From positions 1 to 64,000 of the IMG/VR virus record IMGVR_UViG_3300028734_000012: a stretch of 64,000 nt of DNA; one strand, 5' to 3'. Of the stretch, positions 63,134 to 64,000 are shown piece by piece (the stretch's first letter is position 1; each line of letters starts with the position of its first letter). The notes under the pieces were generated by a model that had not been told where the DNA came from, did no database searches, and saw only the letters and a list, made by a program, of their open reading frames with translations. The translations under genes and the position numbers were made by a program. The DNA comes from a virus.

Positions 63134-63355
63134 ATGAATGAATTTAACGTTCCGTTGGATAATAATGCAAGAGTAAATCTAGTTACTGCAAGCGCACCAG
63201 AAGTCGTCTTTAGCAATAATAATATCAATGGAATTAATGCAATTAAAGAACTTAATGATACATTGAAAACTGCAAACGATGGCATCTCTAAAATGTACGC
63301 ACAATATAAGGATATGATAAATTCCATAATATGGGAAAAATATGGTCGCACATAG
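63134..63355 (+). CDS. Hypothetical protein, 73 aa
   Basis: GAGG site 9 nt upstream. Asn-rich, helical C-terminal half (IKELNDTLKTANDGISKMYA). Last plus-strand gene of the window, preceded by the 25-bp repeats. No family recognised. Confidence 0.65.
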   Translation: MNEFNVPLDNNARVNLVTASAPEVVFSNNNINGINAIKELNDTLKTANDGISKMYAQYKDMINSIIWEKYGRT

Positions 63356-63452
63356 CAAAAGATATGCACTTTTATCACTTTAAATTAATAAAATAATAAA
63401 ATATACATATCTTTTTGTTCAAATTTATTAAGTTTTACTTGAATTAATGCTA

Positions 63453-63674
63453 TTATTCTTCAATAATGTTAAAAATCTTGCCATTTAATTGTTTTTCAAA
63501 GCCATATTGCTTAAATTTAACTTCTTTTTTGATTTTTTCTTGATTTTTTACGTCATAATCAATATAAAACGTATCATTATCTTCATTCAAAATTAAATAT
63601 TTTTTATCCATTTTTAATTCAATTCCAGTAACACCATCTGTAATATCTTCTGTGAACACCATATACTTATTCAT
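63453..63674 (-). CDS. Hypothetical protein, 73 aa
   Basis: AAGGGG site. Strand-rich (MNKYMVFTEDITDGVTGIEL), basic C-terminus. Converges with 63134-63355. No family recognised. Confidence 0.7.
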   Translation of the reverse strand: MNKYMVFTEDITDGVTGIELKMDKKYLILNEDNDTFYIDYDVKNQEKIKKEVKFKQYGFEKQLNGKIFNIIEE

Positions 63675-63691
63675 GTAATCCCCTTATTGTT

Positions 63692-64000
63692 TTAATATAT
63701 TACTATTTTAATTTTATTAGAATTATCAACTATAGTTTCCTTTATGTCATTTACAGTTGATTTAGAGAATACACCAATATCTCCATAATTATCAATGTTA
63801 GGTATTCCACCATATCTATCTGTAAAAATCGCAGGTAATAATACAGCATTTAGATTTTCAAACTTATGTCTTACAGTGCTTTTAATATTACGATATTTGT
63901 TTGCATTGATAGAATCTTGATATACAAATACACCATATAATTTATTATTATATTTTATAGATATATCTATACCATCAAATATATCTGTTCTCAAATCGTA
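63692..64000 (-). CDS. Partial gene at window edge
   Basis: Open to the window end; the sequence ...LRTDIFDGIDISIKYNNKLY has no convincing ribosome binding site at the in-frame TTG (63994), so the true start is probably beyond 64000. Alpha/beta; D-x-x-I and VFVYQDS raise a nuclease-like fold as a possibility only. Confidence 0.6.
   Translation of the reverse strand, partial: YDLRTDIFDGIDISIKYNNKLYGVFVYQDSINANKYRNIKSTVRHKFENLNAVLLPAIFTDRYGGIPNIDNYGDIGVFSKSTVNDIKETIVDNSNKIKIVIY

Overview
The window reads as part of a large, AT-rich tailed-phage (or phage-plasmid) genome infecting a low-GC Firmicute. The evidence is densely packed short genes with AGGAG-type ribosome binding sites, a phage-style tRNA cluster, many small membrane and zinc-binding proteins, and several recognisable phage families (a DUF7666-like protein, a two-cysteine 'CCGGH' protein, small KOW/SH3-like proteins). 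There are no virion, terminase, integrase or DNA polymerase genes here, so this is an early/accessory region and the host cannot be fixed from it.

Layout. From 0.1 to 19.5 kb everything is on the minus strand: small unknown genes, an NMN adenylyltransferase, a tRNA operon (5.7-7.7 kb), and five amidoligase-family genes interleaved with a gamma-glutamylcyclotransferase-like and a class II glutamine amidotransferase gene. A divergent promoter pair at 19.58-19.70 kb switches to the plus strand. From 19.7 to 33.1 kb there are a HAD phosphatase, a 777-residue Met-rich protein, a Band 7-like lipoprotein with an in-frame stop, and NAD genes (nicotinamidase, PRPP-synthetase-like, nicotinamide phosphoribosyltransferase-like, NAD synthetase). 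From 33.7 to 42 kb come about a dozen short operons, each with its own promoter, terminator and 18-bp palindrome(s). A minus-strand islet (42.4-43.9 kb) carries a sixth amidoligase. A 1.5-kb gene-free, repeat-rich stretch (43.9-45.4 kb) follows. From 45.4 to 63.4 kb there are long plus-strand operons: four tandem membrane paralogues, a J-domain/pseudokinase-like protein, a VWA protein, an adenylosuccinate synthetase, and a nucleotidyltransferase-like protein. The window ends in minus-strand genes, the last one cut by the edge.

How the genes may work together (inference). The NAD genes could rebuild NAD+ when host defences deplete it, either from nicotinamide through NMN or, if the PRPP-synthetase-like and Nampt-like proteins act on ADP-ribose, in two steps from ADP-ribose plus nicotinamide. 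Six ATP-dependent amide-ligase paralogues plus GGCT-like and glutaminase-type enzymes suggest formation, trimming or nitrogen donation of amide or gamma-glutamyl linkages on an unknown target.

Regulation is unusually uniform: almost every operon has a sigma-70 promoter (TTGACA, exactly 17 bp, TATAAT-like), mostly with an extended ACTTGACAAAT -35 region. An 18-bp palindrome, TTCATATTATAATATGAA and variants, lies between operons about 40 times, all left of 42.32 kb. Other unexplained structure: a 170-nt two-copy RNA element with conserved spacing, three copies of a tiny hydrophobic peptide ending in KKK, tandem 7-8 residue peptides with GC-rich hairpins, a perfect 116-bp inverted repeat, and several abnormal tRNAs. 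All calls come from reading the sequence; no database search was run.
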